From Nocardioides mangrovicus (lineage in GTDB: Bacteria; Actinomycetota; Actinomycetes; Propionibacteriales; Nocardioidaceae), in the NCBI RefSeq assembly GCF_003674065.1, contig NZ_RDBE01000007.1, positions 564,085 through 628,084 of the forward strand: a stretch of DNA of 64,000 bases, in the 5' to 3' direction. Of the stretch, positions 24,540 through 32,583 are shown in pieces. Position numbers and translations under genes: made by a program. Position 1 is the stretch's first letter. Every line of letters starts with the position of its first letter. The notes under the pieces are model-generated. The model worked only from the letters and a program-made list of their open reading frames with translations, was not told the origin of the DNA and did not search any database.

Positions 24540-25016
24540 GTGCGACCGTCCCCGCGGCTCCGGGCCGTCCGGACCCTGGCCACCGCTGCAGCCACCCTGA
24601 CGCTGCTCGCCACGGCCGCCTGCGGCAGCAGCAGCGACGACGACAAGTCCAGCTCGGCCAAGAGCTCGGCCTCCGCGTCCGCGTCCACCTCAGCGTCGAG
24701 CTCGCCGTCGGGGTCCGCCTCGGCCTCGAGCAGCCCGACCGTGCTGCCGACGTACTCGACCTCCACCGCCAAGTCCGACCGGCCCTCGGTGTCGAAGCTG
24801 TCGGCGTCGCTGGTGAAGGGCTCGAAGTCCAGCGGTTCGGGCTACACCGCCGCCCAGGCCACCTGCGTGGCCAAGGCGCTGGTGGCCTCGAAGGTCTCCA
24901 ACGTGGCGCTCAAGGCCATCGCCACGCTCGACCAGAACTTCACCGCCTCGGCCGCGGACAACACCGCCCTGCAGGCGGTGGCCACCCAGCTCTCGAGCTG
25001 CAGCAGCGCCGAGTAG
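24540..25016 (+). CDS. small Ser-rich lipoprotein, paralogue of the next gene
   Basis: A 158-residue predicted lipoprotein: Ala-rich signal peptide ending at a lipobox-like ATAAC, then a ~60-residue Ser/Ala/Asp linker and a C-terminal domain of ~70 residues with two Cys. That domain (AQATCVAKALVASKVSNVALKAIATLDQNF...LSSC) matches the following protein in pattern. It starts at GTG; a GGAG lies 14 bases upstream. No known function; the Cys pair could form a disulphide. Confidence 0.72.
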   Translation: MRPSPRLRAVRTLATAAATLTLLATAACGSSSDDDKSSSAKSSASASASTSASSSPSGSASASSSPTVLPTYSTSTAKSDRPSVSKLSASLVKGSKSSGSGYTAAQATCVAKALVASKVSNVALKAIATLDQNFTASAADNTALQAVATQLSSCSSAE

Positions 25017-25042
25017 CGGGTTTGGCGCCGCCCGCGCGGCGG

Positions 25043-25048
25043 TAGGTT
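25043..25048 (+). promoter_or_regulatory. -10 box TAGGTT of the second small lipoprotein gene
   Basis: TAGGTT ends seven bases before the GTG at 25056. The transcript is predicted to start at the start codon, and no Shine-Dalgarno sequence is seen. This suggests the second lipoprotein gene can be expressed apart from the first. Confidence 0.35.
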
Positions 25049-25055
25049 CCCGGGC

Positions 25056-25367
25056 GTGAAGAAGACGGGTGCGATCATCGGTGCTGTCCTGCTCCTGACC
25101 AGCGCGGGGTGCGGCAACAGCCGTCCCTCGACCTCGGATGTGTCCAAGGCGCTGCAGGACGGCGTGAAGAGCAGCAAGAGCTCGAAGTCGGAGCTGAAGC
25201 TGAAGAAGAAGCAGGCCGACTGCGTGGCGAAGGTCTTCGAGGCCAGCAAGCTCAGCGACGCGACGCTGACCTCGATGGTCGACGACCACACCTACAAGCA
25301 GAACACCACGAACGACAAGGTGCTGGCGGGCCTCTCGACCAAGCTCGCCAAGTGCAACGTCACCTGA
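25056..25367 (+). CDS. small lipoprotein, paralogue of the preceding gene
   Basis: A 103-residue predicted lipoprotein with a lipobox TSAGC near residue 19, then a Ser/Lys-rich helix and the domain QADCVAKVFEASKLSDATLTSMVDDHTY...TKLAKC. The CVAK...ASK-S-A-L pattern and the spacing to the last Cys are shared with the preceding protein, so the two are tandem paralogues. Function unknown. It converges with map across 19 bp. Confidence 0.72.
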   Translation: MKKTGAIIGAVLLLTSAGCGNSRPSTSDVSKALQDGVKSSKSSKSELKLKKKQADCVAKVFEASKLSDATLTSMVDDHTYKQNTTNDKVLAGLSTKLAKCNVT

Positions 25368-25386
25368 GGCCCGGCAGGCCGGCGGC

Positions 25387-26157
25387 CTAGGCGACCCGTT
25401 CGGTGAGCACGACGGCGTCGTCCATCGTGACGGCGATCGTGTGCTCCATGTGGGCGCCGCGCGAGCCGTCGGCCGAGCGGATCGTCCAGCCGTCGGGGTC
25501 GGTGTAGATCTCGTCGGTGGTGTGCAGGAACCACGGCTCGATGGCGATCACCAGTCCGGGCCGCAGCCGCAGCCCGCGGCCGACCCGGCCGTCGTTGGGC
25601 ACGTGCGGGTCGCCGTGCATCGTGCGCCCCACGCCGTGCCCGCCGAACTGGGTGTTGACGCTGAGCCCCTCGGCGTGGGCGATCTCGGCGATCGCCGCGG
25701 AGACGTCGCCGAGCCGGTTGCCCGCGCGCGCCTGCGCGATGCCCGCGGTCAGGGCGCGGGTGGTGGTGTCGATCAGGTCCAGGTCCTCCTGGCGAGGCGT
25801 GCCGACCACGACGCTCAGCGCCGAGTCGGCCACCCAGCCGTCGACGCTGCAGGCGAAGTCGACGCTGAGCAGGTCGCCGTCGGCCAGGGCGTAGTCGTGC
25901 GGCAGGCCGTGCAGCACGGCGTCGTTGACCGAGGTGCACAGCACCTTGCCGAACGGCATCGCCCCGAACGAGGGGTGGTAGTCGATGTAGCAGGACTCCG
26001 CGCCGCGCGCCCGGATCATCTCGTGGGCCAGCGCGTCCAGCTCGAGAAGGTTCACCCCGACGTCGGCCTTGTCGCGCAGCGCGGAGAGCACCTCGCCGAC
26101 GAAGCGGCCGGCGGGCCGCATCTGCTCGATCTCGGCGGCGGTGCGTAGCTCGATCAT
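25387..26157 (-). CDS. map: type I methionine aminopeptidase
   Basis: A 256-residue enzyme that removes the initiator methionine. The five metal ligands are present: D in [18 protein letters not shown] (first of the pair about 97, second about 108), H in [14 protein letters not shown] (~171-176), E in AIEPWFLH (~204) and E in HMEHTIAV (~236). The first Asp sits in VDFACS rather than the more usual VDVG. Another map gene is often found next to adk elsewhere in actinobacteria, so this may be a second copy. It diverges from clpP across 87 bp. Confidence 0.92.
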   Translation of the reverse strand: MIELRTAAEIEQMRPAGRFVGEVLSALRDKADVGVNLLELDALAHEMIRARGAESCYIDYHPSFGAMPFGKVLCTSVNDAVLHGLPHDYALADGDLLSVDFACSVDGWVADSALSVVVGTPRQEDLDLIDTTTRALTAGIAQARAGNRLGDVSAAIAEIAHAEGLSVNTQFGGHGVGRTMHGDPHVPNDGRVGRGLRLRPGLVIAIEPWFLHTTDEIYTDPDGWTIRSADGSRGAHMEHTIAVTMDDAVVLTERVA

Positions 26158-26169
26158 GCTCGCAGTTTA

Positions 26170-26217
26170 CGGATCCGCTGTGGGCGGATCCGCCTCGGGC
26201 GGAACCGCTGGAACCGC
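26170..26217. promoter_or_regulatory. four CGGAWCCGC repeats between map and clpP
   Basis: CGGATCCGC occurs at 26170-26178 and 26185-26193, CGGAACCGC at 26200-26208, and TGGAACCGC at 26209-26217. The first three start exactly 15 bp apart. They fill the divergent promoter region of map and the clpP operon and may be regulator half-sites. No match to the known ClgR box was seen. Confidence 0.35.
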
Positions 26218-26244
26218 GGCCGGCGTGCCGGTCAGTCTCGGGGC

Positions 26245-26850
26245 ATGACCACACCACCACGCACCAGCTCGCTGGACGACGAGCTCACCGCCCGGCTGAT
26301 GCACCAGCGCATCATCGTGCTCGGCGAGCCTGTCGACGACCCGATCGCCAACCGGCTCTGCGCCGAGCTGCTGCTGCTCTCGGCCGAGGACCCGCACCGC
26401 GATATCTCCCTCTACATCAACTCACCCGGCGGCTCGGTCTCGGCGGGCCTCGCCATCTTCGACACGATGCGGCTCATCCCCAACGACGTCAGCACCCTGG
26501 CGATGGGGCTGGCCGCCTCCATGGGCCAGTTCCTGCTCTCGGGCGGCACCCGGGGCAAGCGCTACGTACTGCCGCACGCGCGGGTGCTGATGCACCAGGG
26601 GTCGGCCGGCATCGGGGGAGTGGCCGCCGACATCGAGATCCAGGCCCAGAACCTCGAGCACACCCGCCGGGTGCTGATGGGCCTGATCGCCGAGCACACC
26701 GGGCAGCCGGTCGACAAGGTCACCGCCGATGCCGACCGCGACCGCTGGTTCACCGCCACCGAGGCGCTGGAGTACGGCTTCGTCGACCAGGTGCTCACCG
26801 ACGTCGCCGACATCACCCCGGTGCGGCTGCCGACGGGACTGTCGTCATGA
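26245..26850 (+). CDS. clpP: ATP-dependent Clp protease proteolytic subunit (first of pair)
   Basis: A 201-residue serine protease subunit. Nucleophile Ser is in LAASMGQF (~93), His in [10 protein letters not shown] (~118) and Asp in DRDRWFTA (~167). [11 protein letters not shown] and QAQNLEHTR support the handle region. It works as a heptameric ring with its neighbour and a Clp ATPase. The next clpP overlaps by 4 bp (ATGA), the usual actinobacterial two-subunit operon. The adjacent XRE gene makes this pair resemble Streptomyces clpP3P4. Confidence 0.95.
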   Translation: MTTPPRTSSLDDELTARLMHQRIIVLGEPVDDPIANRLCAELLLLSAEDPHRDISLYINSPGGSVSAGLAIFDTMRLIPNDVSTLAMGLAASMGQFLLSGGTRGKRYVLPHARVLMHQGSAGIGGVAADIEIQAQNLEHTRRVLMGLIAEHTGQPVDKVTADADRDRWFTATEALEYGFVDQVLTDVADITPVRLPTGLSS

Positions 26851-27440
26851 GCTCCTACACGATCCCCAGCGTGGTCGAGAAGACCGTGCGCGGCGAGCGT
26901 GCCGTCGACATCTACAGCCGACTGCTGACCGACCGCATCGTCTACATCGGCACCGAGCTCGACGACGGCGTCGCGAACGTCGTCATCGCCCAGCTGCTGC
27001 ACCTGGAGTCCGAGAGCCCCAGCGCGCCCATCGACCTGTACCTGAACTCACCGGGCGGCTCGGCCACCGCGATGTTTGCCGTCTACGACGCGATGCAGTA
27101 CATCGCCTCCCCGGTGGCGACCACCTGCGTCGGCCAGGCGGCCTCGGCCGCGGCCGTGCTGCTGGCCGGCGGCGATCCCGGGCGCCGCTCGATCCTGCCC
27201 CACGCGCGGGTGGTGCTGCACCAGCCGGCCGGCGGCGGCCAGGGCGCCCTGCCCGACCTGGAGGTGCAGGCCAAGGAGATCGTCCGGCTGCGATCCTCGA
27301 TGGAGGACGTCCTGGCCCGCCACACCGGCCGCAGCCCCGAGCAGCTGCGCACCGACACCGCCCGCGACCTGGTCCTCACCGCCGAGGAGGCCGTGGCGTA
27401 CGGGGCCGTCGACGTGGTGCTCGCCAGCCGGAAGGGGTAG
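26847..27440 (+). CDS. clpP: ATP-dependent Clp protease proteolytic subunit (second of pair)
   Basis: A 197-residue partner of the preceding subunit. The N-terminal [10 protein letters not shown] and [19 protein letters not shown] are present. The nucleophile region is [12 protein letters not shown], in which Ser ~101 replaces the usual SM-x and lies beside Ala; His is in [11 protein letters not shown]; the Asp region is TARDLVLTA. The altered Ser neighbourhood suggests testing whether this subunit is catalytically weaker. It converges with the XRE gene across a palindromic repeat (27463-27543). Confidence 0.93.
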   Translation: MSSYTIPSVVEKTVRGERAVDIYSRLLTDRIVYIGTELDDGVANVVIAQLLHLESESPSAPIDLYLNSPGGSATAMFAVYDAMQYIASPVATTCVGQAASAAAVLLAGGDPGRRSILPHARVVLHQPAGGGQGALPDLEVQAKEIVRLRSSMEDVLARHTGRSPEQLRTDTARDLVLTAEEAVAYGAVDVVLASRKG

Positions 27441-27462
27441 GTCCGGGACGCTCCGGGAGCCG

Positions 27463-27543
27463 CCACAACCCCACACTTGCGAAGGCTGAGACCGGGTCGG
27501 CCCGATATGTCCCCCGCAAAACCTCGCAAGTGCGGGGTTTTGG
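27463..27543. repeat. palindromic repeat element A (copy 1)
   Basis: Arms 27463-27484 and 27522-27543 pair over about 22 bases (core CCACACTTGCG / CGCAAGTGCGG, outer CCAAAACCCC-type end). The internal segment CCCGATATGTCCCC is nearly identical to that of copy 2 at 28033-28113. It lies between convergent clpP and the XRE gene and can act as a bidirectional terminator. Confidence 0.75.
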
Positions 27544-27558
27544 TGAGCGGGTCGGCGC

Positions 27559-27870
27559 TCAGCTAGCGAGGCAAACCGGCCCGGACATCGGCCCCAACCG
27601 CCGCGTGACCCGGCCGGTCAGGTCGAACAAGCGCAGCCCCAGCGCCCCGTGCACGGCACCGAGCACCTCCGAGCTGGGCTCCTTCAGGCCGCGCTCGACC
27701 TCGGAGAGGTACTGGGTCGACACCCCGGCCTGCTCGGCGACGTCGGCCAGCGTGCGCTCCTGGCGCAGCCGCTCGCCGCGCAGCTCGCGGCCGACCACCT
27801 CGCGCCACAGCGGCTCGGGCTTCGGCGCCGGCTCGGGAGTGCGGCTCGGGAACGGGAGAAGGTCGCCCAT
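27559..27870 (-). CDS. XRE-family regulator, ClgR/PopR-like
   Basis: A 103-residue protein with a HTH_3 domain at ~24-82 (LRGERLRQERTLADVAEQAGVSTQYLSEVERGLKEPSSEVLGAVHGALGL). The STQYLSEVERGLKEPSSE helix closely matches ClgR/PopR, which activate clp protease genes in actinobacteria and are themselves Clp substrates. The C-terminus ends VCLAS, with small hydrophobic final residues such as those that mark Clp substrates (observed ending; degradation is inference). It is convergent with the clpP pair and flanked by palindromic repeats. Confidence 0.82.
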   Translation of the reverse strand: MGDLLPFPSRTPEPAPKPEPLWREVVGRELRGERLRQERTLADVAEQAGVSTQYLSEVERGLKEPSSEVLGAVHGALGLRLFDLTGRVTRRLGPMSGPVCLAS

Positions 27871-27910
27871 GGCCCGAACCTACGACCGGTGCGTGGTCCG
27901 TGCGGCTGGT

Positions 27911-27928
27911 GTTCGCTGTCGGCAGAAC
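27911..27928. promoter_or_regulatory. imperfect palindrome GTTCGCTGTCGGCAGAAC upstream of the XRE gene
   Basis: The 18-bp site lies 41 bases upstream of the XRE start. Read on the minus strand, its first half is TTCTGCC, the half-site I recall for Streptomyces PopR targets; the other half (AGCGAA) is imperfect. It is a candidate autoregulatory operator. The recalled consensus should be checked. Confidence 0.35.
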
Positions 27929-28015
27929 GTGCGCCAACTGCGCACTTGCGCACTCGGCGCGGCGGATCCGCCCGCCTTGCCGTGCCCGCGTCGCAAGTGT
28001 GCAGTTGGCGCACGT
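27927..28015. repeat. palindromic repeat element B
   Basis: Arms 27927-27950 and 27992-28015 (24 bases) are reverse complements with a single mismatch, enclosing a 41-base loop. The inner core GCACTTGCG / CGCAAGTG is shared with elements A and C, but the outer part (CGTGCGCCAACTGC) is different. It overlaps the end of the putative operator at 27911. Confidence 0.75.
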
Positions 28016-28032
28016 CCGGGGCGCGGGCGCCA

Positions 28033-28113
28033 CCACATCCCCACACTTGCGCAGCGAATCTCGGGGGTTGCCCGATATGTCCCCACCACAAGCCCGCAAG
28101 TGCGGGGTTTTGG
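28033..28113. repeat. palindromic repeat element A (copy 2)
   Basis: Arms 28033-28052 and 28093-28113 repeat the core CCACACTTGCG / CGCAAGTGCGGGG of copy 1, and the internal CCCGATATGTCCCC is conserved. It lies just beyond the 3' end of the ferredoxin-reductase-like gene, where it may act as its terminator, and upstream of the XRE gene. Confidence 0.75.
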
Positions 28114-28129
28114 CACCCGCACCCATTCC

Positions 28130-29353
28130 TCACACCTCCCCGAGCGCGGTCCCCTCGTCAGCCAACCGCTCGGGGTCGACGTCGGTCCCGACCAGCCGCT
28201 TGACCTCGTCGATCGCGTCCCAGTCGTTGACGTGCATGCCGGCGACGATCCGGCGGCCCTGGAGCCACCAGGCCGTGAAGAGCAGATCGTCACCGGAGGT
28301 CTGGCCGCGCAGCACCACCCGGTCGTAGTCGTCGGGGCCGGCGTGGCCGACGTACTCCATGCCGAGGTCGTACTGGTCGGTGAAGAAGTACGGCAGCTCG
28401 CGGTGCTCGACGTTGCCGCCGACCAGGTTCGCCGCGGCCACCGCGCCGTGCTTGCCGGCGGTGTCCCAGTGGGCCACGCGCAGCGGCCGGCCGAGCACCG
28501 GGTGGTCGGCGTTGGCGACGTCGCCGGCGGCGTAGACGTACGGGTCGGAGGTGCGCAGGTGGGCGTCGGTGCGGATGCCGTCGTCGATGGTGAGGCCGGC
28601 GGCGCCGGCGGGCTCGACGACGGGCTCGACGCCGGTGCCGATCACCAGCAGGTCGCAGCGCACCGGGTCGCCGTCGGCCAGTGAGACGGTGACGCCGTCG
28701 CCGGAGCGGGCGACGTCGGTGATGCGGGCGCCGAGTCGCAGGTCGACGTCGTGGGCGCGGTGGACGTCGGCGAAGATCCGTCCGACGTCGGCGCCGAGCA
28801 CGTTGAGCAGGGGCTGGTCGAGGCTCTCGAAGACGGTGACCGAGGCGTCGGCGGCACGGGCGGCGGCCGCCACCTCGAGGCCGATCCAGCCGGCGCCGAC
28901 GATCCCGACGCGGGCGCCCGCCTCGAGGGCGTCCTTGATCCGGCGCGACTCCTCCAGCGTGCGCAGGTAGGCGACGGCGGGGCCGGCGTCGGCCGCGGGG
29001 GCGAAGGCGCGCGGCCACGAGCCGGTGGCCAGCAGCAGCCGGTCGTAGCGGACCTGTTCGTCGCCGGCTGTCACGACCCTCGCGGCCGTGTCGAGCGAGG
29101 TCACCTTGGTGCCCAGGCGCAGGTCGACGTCGTGGTCGGCGTACCACGACGCCGGGTGCATCAGCGCGTCGTCCTCGGTGCCGTCGCCGAGCAGGATGTC
29201 CTTCGACAGCGGGGGCCGCTCGTAGGGTGTCCACTGCTCGTCGGTGAACAGCGTGAGGTCGCCGTCGAAGCCGTTGCTGCGGAGCTCGGTGACGGCGGTG
29301 CCGGCGGCGAGCCCACCACCGACGACGACGATGTGATCGGGGTGATCGTTCAT
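28130..29353 (-). CDS. FAD-dependent oxidoreductase, ferredoxin/rubredoxin reductase-like
   Basis: A 407-residue flavoprotein. The FAD-binding GGGLAAG is at ~12-18, YERPPLSKD follows the first domain, the NAD-binding GIVGAGWIGLEVAA is at ~149-162, and the second FAD motif is YVYAAGDVAN at ~268-277. The C-terminal reductase domain (YFFTDQYDLGMEYVGHA) is typical of ferredoxin reductases feeding monooxygenases or dioxygenases. No ferredoxin gene is adjacent. It diverges from the F420 oxidoreductase gene across 38 bp. Confidence 0.9.
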   Translation of the reverse strand: MNDHPDHIVVVGGGLAAGTAVTELRSNGFDGDLTLFTDEQWTPYERPPLSKDILLGDGTEDDALMHPASWYADHDVDLRLGTKVTSLDTAARVVTAGDEQVRYDRLLLATGSWPRAFAPAADAGPAVAYLRTLEESRRIKDALEAGARVGIVGAGWIGLEVAAAARAADASVTVFESLDQPLLNVLGADVGRIFADVHRAHDVDLRLGARITDVARSGDGVTVSLADGDPVRCDLLVIGTGVEPVVEPAGAAGLTIDDGIRTDAHLRTSDPYVYAAGDVANADHPVLGRPLRVAHWDTAGKHGAVAAANLVGGNVEHRELPYFFTDQYDLGMEYVGHAGPDDYDRVVLRGQTSGDDLLFTAWWLQGRRIVAGMHVNDWDAIDEVKRLVGTDVDPERLADEGTALGEV

Positions 29354-29391
29354 GTTGCCGAGACTAGGTCCCCACCTGAGAAGGTGACCCG

Positions 29392-30426
29392 GTGAAGCTG
29401 GGACTGCAGCTGGGGTACTGGGGTGCGCAGCCGCCCTCCGGTGTGGCCGAGATGGTGGCCGCGGCCGAGGACAGCGGCTTCGACGCGCTCTTCACCGCGG
29501 AGGCCTGGGGCTCTGACGCCTTCACCCCGCTGGCCTGGTGGGGACGCGAGACCAGCCGGTTGCGGCTGGGCACCTCCATCGTGCAGCTCTCGGGCCGCAC
29601 CCCGGCCTCGATCGCGATGCACGCGCTCACCCTCGACCACCTCTCGGGCGGCCGCGTCGTGCTCGGCCTCGGCGTCTCGGGCCCGCAGGTCGTCGAGGGC
29701 TGGTACGGCCAGCCGTTCGCCAAGCCGCTGGCGCGCACCCGCGAGGTGGTCGACATCGTGCGCCAGGTGCTGGCCCGCGAGGCGCCCGTGGCCAGTGACG
29801 GTCCGCACTACCCGCTGCCCTACACCGGCCCCGGCTCGGTCGGGCTCGGCAAGCCGCTGCGCTCGATCGTCCACCCGCTCCGCGCCGACCTGCCGATCTG
29901 GCTGGGTGCCGAGGGTCCCAAGAACGTCGCCCAGACCGCCGAGATCGCCGACGGCTGGATCCCGCTGTTCTACTCGCCGGCGTCGGCGCCGATGTACGCC
30001 GAGTGGCTGGCCGAGGGGTTCGCCCGGCCCGGCGCCCGGCGGAGCCGCGACGACTTCGAGATCGCCACCAGCTGCACCGTGGCGGTCACCGACGACCCGG
30101 CGCCGGTGCTCGCGGCGTTGAAGCCCGACGTCGCGCTCTACATGGGCGGGATGGGGGCCAAGGAGGTCAACTTTCACAAGCGCGTCTTCGAGCGCATGGG
30201 GTACGCCGACCTCGCCGACCGCGTCCAGGAGCACTACCTGGCCGGGCGGCGCGACGAGGCGGTCGCGCTCGTGCCCGACGAGCTGGTCGACCAGCTCCAC
30301 ATCGTCGGCGACGCCGCGAAGGTGCGCGACCGGGTGGCGCAGTGGGAGGCCGCCGGCGTCACCACGCTGCTCCTGCGGCTGACGTCTGCCGACGAGGTGC
30401 GCCGCGTCGCCGAGGTCGTGCTCTAG
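29392..30426 (+). CDS. LLM-class F420-dependent oxidoreductase
   Basis: A 344-residue luciferase-like monooxygenase-fold protein. The start KLGLQLGYWGAQPP, then AEAWGSDAF, GTSIVQLSGRTPASIAMHALTLDHLSGGR (cofactor loop) and GVSGPQVVEGWYG are typical of the F420-binding branch in actinobacteria. F420H2 use is a family inference. It starts at GTG with GAGAAGG upstream. A strong palindromic terminator follows its stop. Confidence 0.88.
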   Translation: MKLGLQLGYWGAQPPSGVAEMVAAAEDSGFDALFTAEAWGSDAFTPLAWWGRETSRLRLGTSIVQLSGRTPASIAMHALTLDHLSGGRVVLGLGVSGPQVVEGWYGQPFAKPLARTREVVDIVRQVLAREAPVASDGPHYPLPYTGPGSVGLGKPLRSIVHPLRADLPIWLGAEGPKNVAQTAEIADGWIPLFYSPASAPMYAEWLAEGFARPGARRSRDDFEIATSCTVAVTDDPAPVLAALKPDVALYMGGMGAKEVNFHKRVFERMGYADLADRVQEHYLAGRRDEAVALVPDELVDQLHIVGDAAKVRDRVAQWEAAGVTTLLLRLTSADEVRRVAEVVL

Positions 30427-30468
30427 CGTCATCCGACGTGGTCGCTGCAGCGACCGGATCGTATGACG
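30427..30468. terminator. bidirectional terminator hairpin
   Basis: Nested inverted repeat between convergent genes. The centre is the perfect 16-bp palindrome GGTCGCTGCAGCGACC (30440-30455), and the outer CGTCAT (30427-30432) pairs with ATGACG (30463-30468). It serves both the F420 oxidoreductase and the carbonic anhydrase gene. Confidence 0.75.
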
Positions 30469-30984
30469 TCAGAGCTCCTGGATCCCGTCGCGGTGGCGCC
30501 GGGCCAGCTCCTGGTAGGCGGCCGGGTTGCCGCGCACCCAGGCCTCCACCGAGGAGCCGGTGACCGGGCCCTTCTCCCGCGCCGGGACGCCCATCACCAA
30601 GGTGTCGTCGGGCACCTGGCCGGTCAGCACCGACCCGGCCGCCACCATCGCCCCGTCGCCGACCACGGCGCCGTCGAGCACGATGGCCCCGTTGCCCACG
30701 AGCGCCTCCGCGCCGATGGTCGCGCCGTGCACGACGCAGGAATGGCCGATCGTGGCCCCGGGGCCGACGACGCACGGGAACGGACCCGCGTGCAGGACGG
30801 AGCCGTCCTGCACGTTCGCGCCCTCCTTGACGACGATGGGCCCGAAGTCGGCCCGCAGCACGGCGCCGTACCAGACCGAGGCGCCGGCCTCGATGGTCAC
30901 GTCGCCGACGATGCTGGCCGTCGGGGCGATGAAGGCGGTCTCGTGGACGCTCGGGCTGGTGCCCTCGAAGCTGAACAGCGGCAT
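30469..30984 (-). CDS. gamma carbonic anhydrase family protein (left-handed beta-helix)
   Basis: A 171-residue protein made of hexapeptide repeats ([24 protein letters not shown]...). Metal-ligand histidines are in the right places for the gamma class: SVLHAG, TIGHSC and VVHGA. It forms a trimer and may hydrate CO2, although many members (YrdA/CaiE-like) lack proven activity. It stands alone between a hairpin terminator and a zinc-ribbon gene. Confidence 0.9.
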   Translation of the reverse strand: MPLFSFEGTSPSVHETAFIAPTASIVGDVTIEAGASVWYGAVLRADFGPIVVKEGANVQDGSVLHAGPFPCVVGPGATIGHSCVVHGATIGAEALVGNGAIVLDGAVVGDGAMVAAGSVLTGQVPDDTLVMGVPAREKGPVTGSSVEAWVRGNPAAYQELARRHRDGIQEL

Positions 30985-31027
30985 GGCAGCACGCTAGCCG
31001 CCACCTCGATCAGCGCCGTCAGTGCCG

Positions 31028-31330
31028 TCAGCGCCGACGGAACCCGTCGACCACGCCCAGGACCAGCAGCGCGATCGCGGCCAGGATCAGCACGTAGCTG
31101 AAGTCCTCGGCCGCCCCCTGCTCGGCGGCGTAGTTGAGCAGTCCGCCGAACAGCGCGAGCACGACCGCCCCGACGATGAACGGCACGGTCCGGGGGGCGC
31201 GCACGGCCGGTTGGGCCGGCGCCAGCGACGGGTTGCGCCCGACCGCCCCACCCAGCTGCGCCCCGCACGCCGGGCAGGCCTTGAGGTACTCCTCGGCGAC
31301 GACGTGACCCCGGGGACAGGTGCGCTCCAC
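31028..31330 (-). CDS. zinc-ribbon membrane protein
   Basis: A 100-residue protein. The first ~27 residues hold a zinc-ribbon-like CPRGH...CPACG (C-x-x-G-H and C-x-x-C pairs). Two membrane helices follow (TVPFIVGAVVLALFGGLLNYAA and FSYVLILAAIALLVLGVVDGF). I chose the GTG at 31330 because it places the zinc ribbon at the N-terminus; the longer frame above it is low complexity and overlaps the MBL gene. Function unknown. Confidence 0.65.
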   Translation of the reverse strand: MERTCPRGHVVAEEYLKACPACGAQLGGAVGRNPSLAPAQPAVRAPRTVPFIVGAVVLALFGGLLNYAAEQGAAEDFSYVLILAAIALLVLGVVDGFRRR

Positions 31331-31355
31331 GTCGGGAAACGCTAGCCGAGCCCGC

Positions 31356-32027
31356 CTACCAGCCCCGCTCGCCCCACTCCACCAGGTGCGGACGCTGCTC
31401 GCCCAGGGTCGAGTCGTTGCCGTGGCCGGGGTAGAACCAGGTGTCGTCGGGGAGCCGGTCGAAGACCTTGGTCGTGACGTCGTGGAGCAGCGAGGCGAAG
31501 GCGTCGGCGTCGCCGCGGGTGTTGCCGACGCCGCCGGGGAAGAGGCTGTCGCCGGTCCAGAGGTGGGGGTGGCCACCGGGCTCGTCGTAGAGCAGCGCGA
31601 CCGACCCGGGGGTGTGGCCGACGAGGTGGATGACCTCCAGCGAGCACGTGCCGACCGCGACGGTGTCGCCGTCGGTCAGCCGGGTGCCGACCTCGACGCC
31701 GGTCTGCTCGGTGATGGCGTCGGCGTCCTCGGCACCGGCGACGGTGCCCGCGCCGGTGGCGGCGACGACCTCGGCCAGGGCGCGGTGGTGGTCCCAGTGC
31801 TGGTGGGTGGTGACCACGGTGGCCAGCCCCGCCTCACCGACCAGCGGCAGCAGCCGCGGAGCGTCGGCGGCCGCGTCGATCAGCAGCTGGTCGCCGGTCT
31901 CGGTGCAGCGCAGTAGGTAGCAGTTGTTGGACATCTTCGCGTCGACGGCGACCTTGGTGATCTGCAGGTGGTCGAGCTCGCGGACGTCGGGCTCGCCGCC
32001 GGGCGACACCTCGCCGGTGTAGGTCAT
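31356..32027 (-). CDS. MBL-fold metallohydrolase, glyoxalase II-like
   Basis: A 223-residue hydrolase. The metal site TTHQHWDHHRAL (HxHxDH, residues ~79-84), then GHTPGS (~140-145), GDSLFPGGVGNTRGD (~163-177) and PGHG (~207-210) give the full MBL ligand set. KMSNNCYLLR and the layout are near the glyoxalase II / mycothiol-thioester hydrolase type. It starts at ATG 32027, overlapping the TetR stop by 4 bp, so it is co-expressed with the regulator. Confidence 0.9.
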   Translation of the reverse strand: MTYTGEVSPGGEPDVRELDHLQITKVAVDAKMSNNCYLLRCTETGDQLLIDAAADAPRLLPLVGEAGLATVVTTHQHWDHHRALAEVVAATGAGTVAGAEDADAITEQTGVEVGTRLTDGDTVAVGTCSLEVIHLVGHTPGSVALLYDEPGGHPHLWTGDSLFPGGVGNTRGDADAFASLLHDVTTKVFDRLPDDTWFYPGHGNDSTLGEQRPHLVEWGERGW

Positions 32028-32575
32028 GGCAAGGAATCTACGGCGAGCAGCCGTACCGCGCGGGCCAGGTCCTCGACGACGTGGCCGGGCTGCTCCAGGG
32101 GCAGGTCCAGGCTGAGCCCCATGAACGTCTCGTCGACGAGCCATGCGAGCCGCGCGGCCCACCGCGTCGGCACCCCGGACGCGGCCAGGTGGCCGGCCAT
32201 GGCCGAGATCCAGACCTCGTTCGACTCCCGCACCAGGGCGTCGTAGGGGCCCGCACCGAGGACGCCGAGCGCGCTCGCCTCGGAGTACAGCCGGGCGCAC
32301 CGGGTGATGGCGGGGGAGGAGACGACGGCCCAGAGGTCCAGCACCGCCCGCTCCGGGTCGGCGGAGGGTGGGAGCCCGCGCAGCGCCTCGGACGACCGGT
32401 GGGTGGACGTGCGGACGATCGTCGTGACGAGGTCGTCCTTGTCGGCGAAGTGGTAGAGCAGCATCCGGTCGCTGGTGCCCAGGTCGGCGGCCAGCGGGCG
32501 CAGGCTGAGCCCGATCAGGCCGTGCTCGAGGGCGTAGTCCGTGGCGGCCTCGGCCAGCTCGGATCGACGACTCAC
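32024..32575 (-). CDS. TetR family transcriptional regulator
   Basis: A 183-residue regulator: N-terminal HTH (SRRSELAEAATDYALEHGLIGLSLRPLAADLGTSDRMLLYHFADKDDLV), where GTSDRMLLYHF is the recognition helix and following YHF turn. The C-terminal ligand domain is Trp-containing and hydrophobic. It diverges from the SMR efflux gene, with a perfect palindrome between them, so it most likely represses the pump and itself together with the MBL gene. Confidence 0.9.
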   Translation of the reverse strand: MSRRSELAEAATDYALEHGLIGLSLRPLAADLGTSDRMLLYHFADKDDLVTTIVRTSTHRSSEALRGLPPSADPERAVLDLWAVVSSPAITRCARLYSEASALGVLGAGPYDALVRESNEVWISAMAGHLAASGVPTRWAARLAWLVDETFMGLSLDLPLEQPGHVVEDLARAVRLLAVDSLP

Positions 32576-32583
32576 GCGATGAG

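Noticed and set aside
24827-25386. Antisense frames across the two small lipoproteins
   Set aside because: They overlap signal-peptide-bearing plus-strand genes and show no motif.
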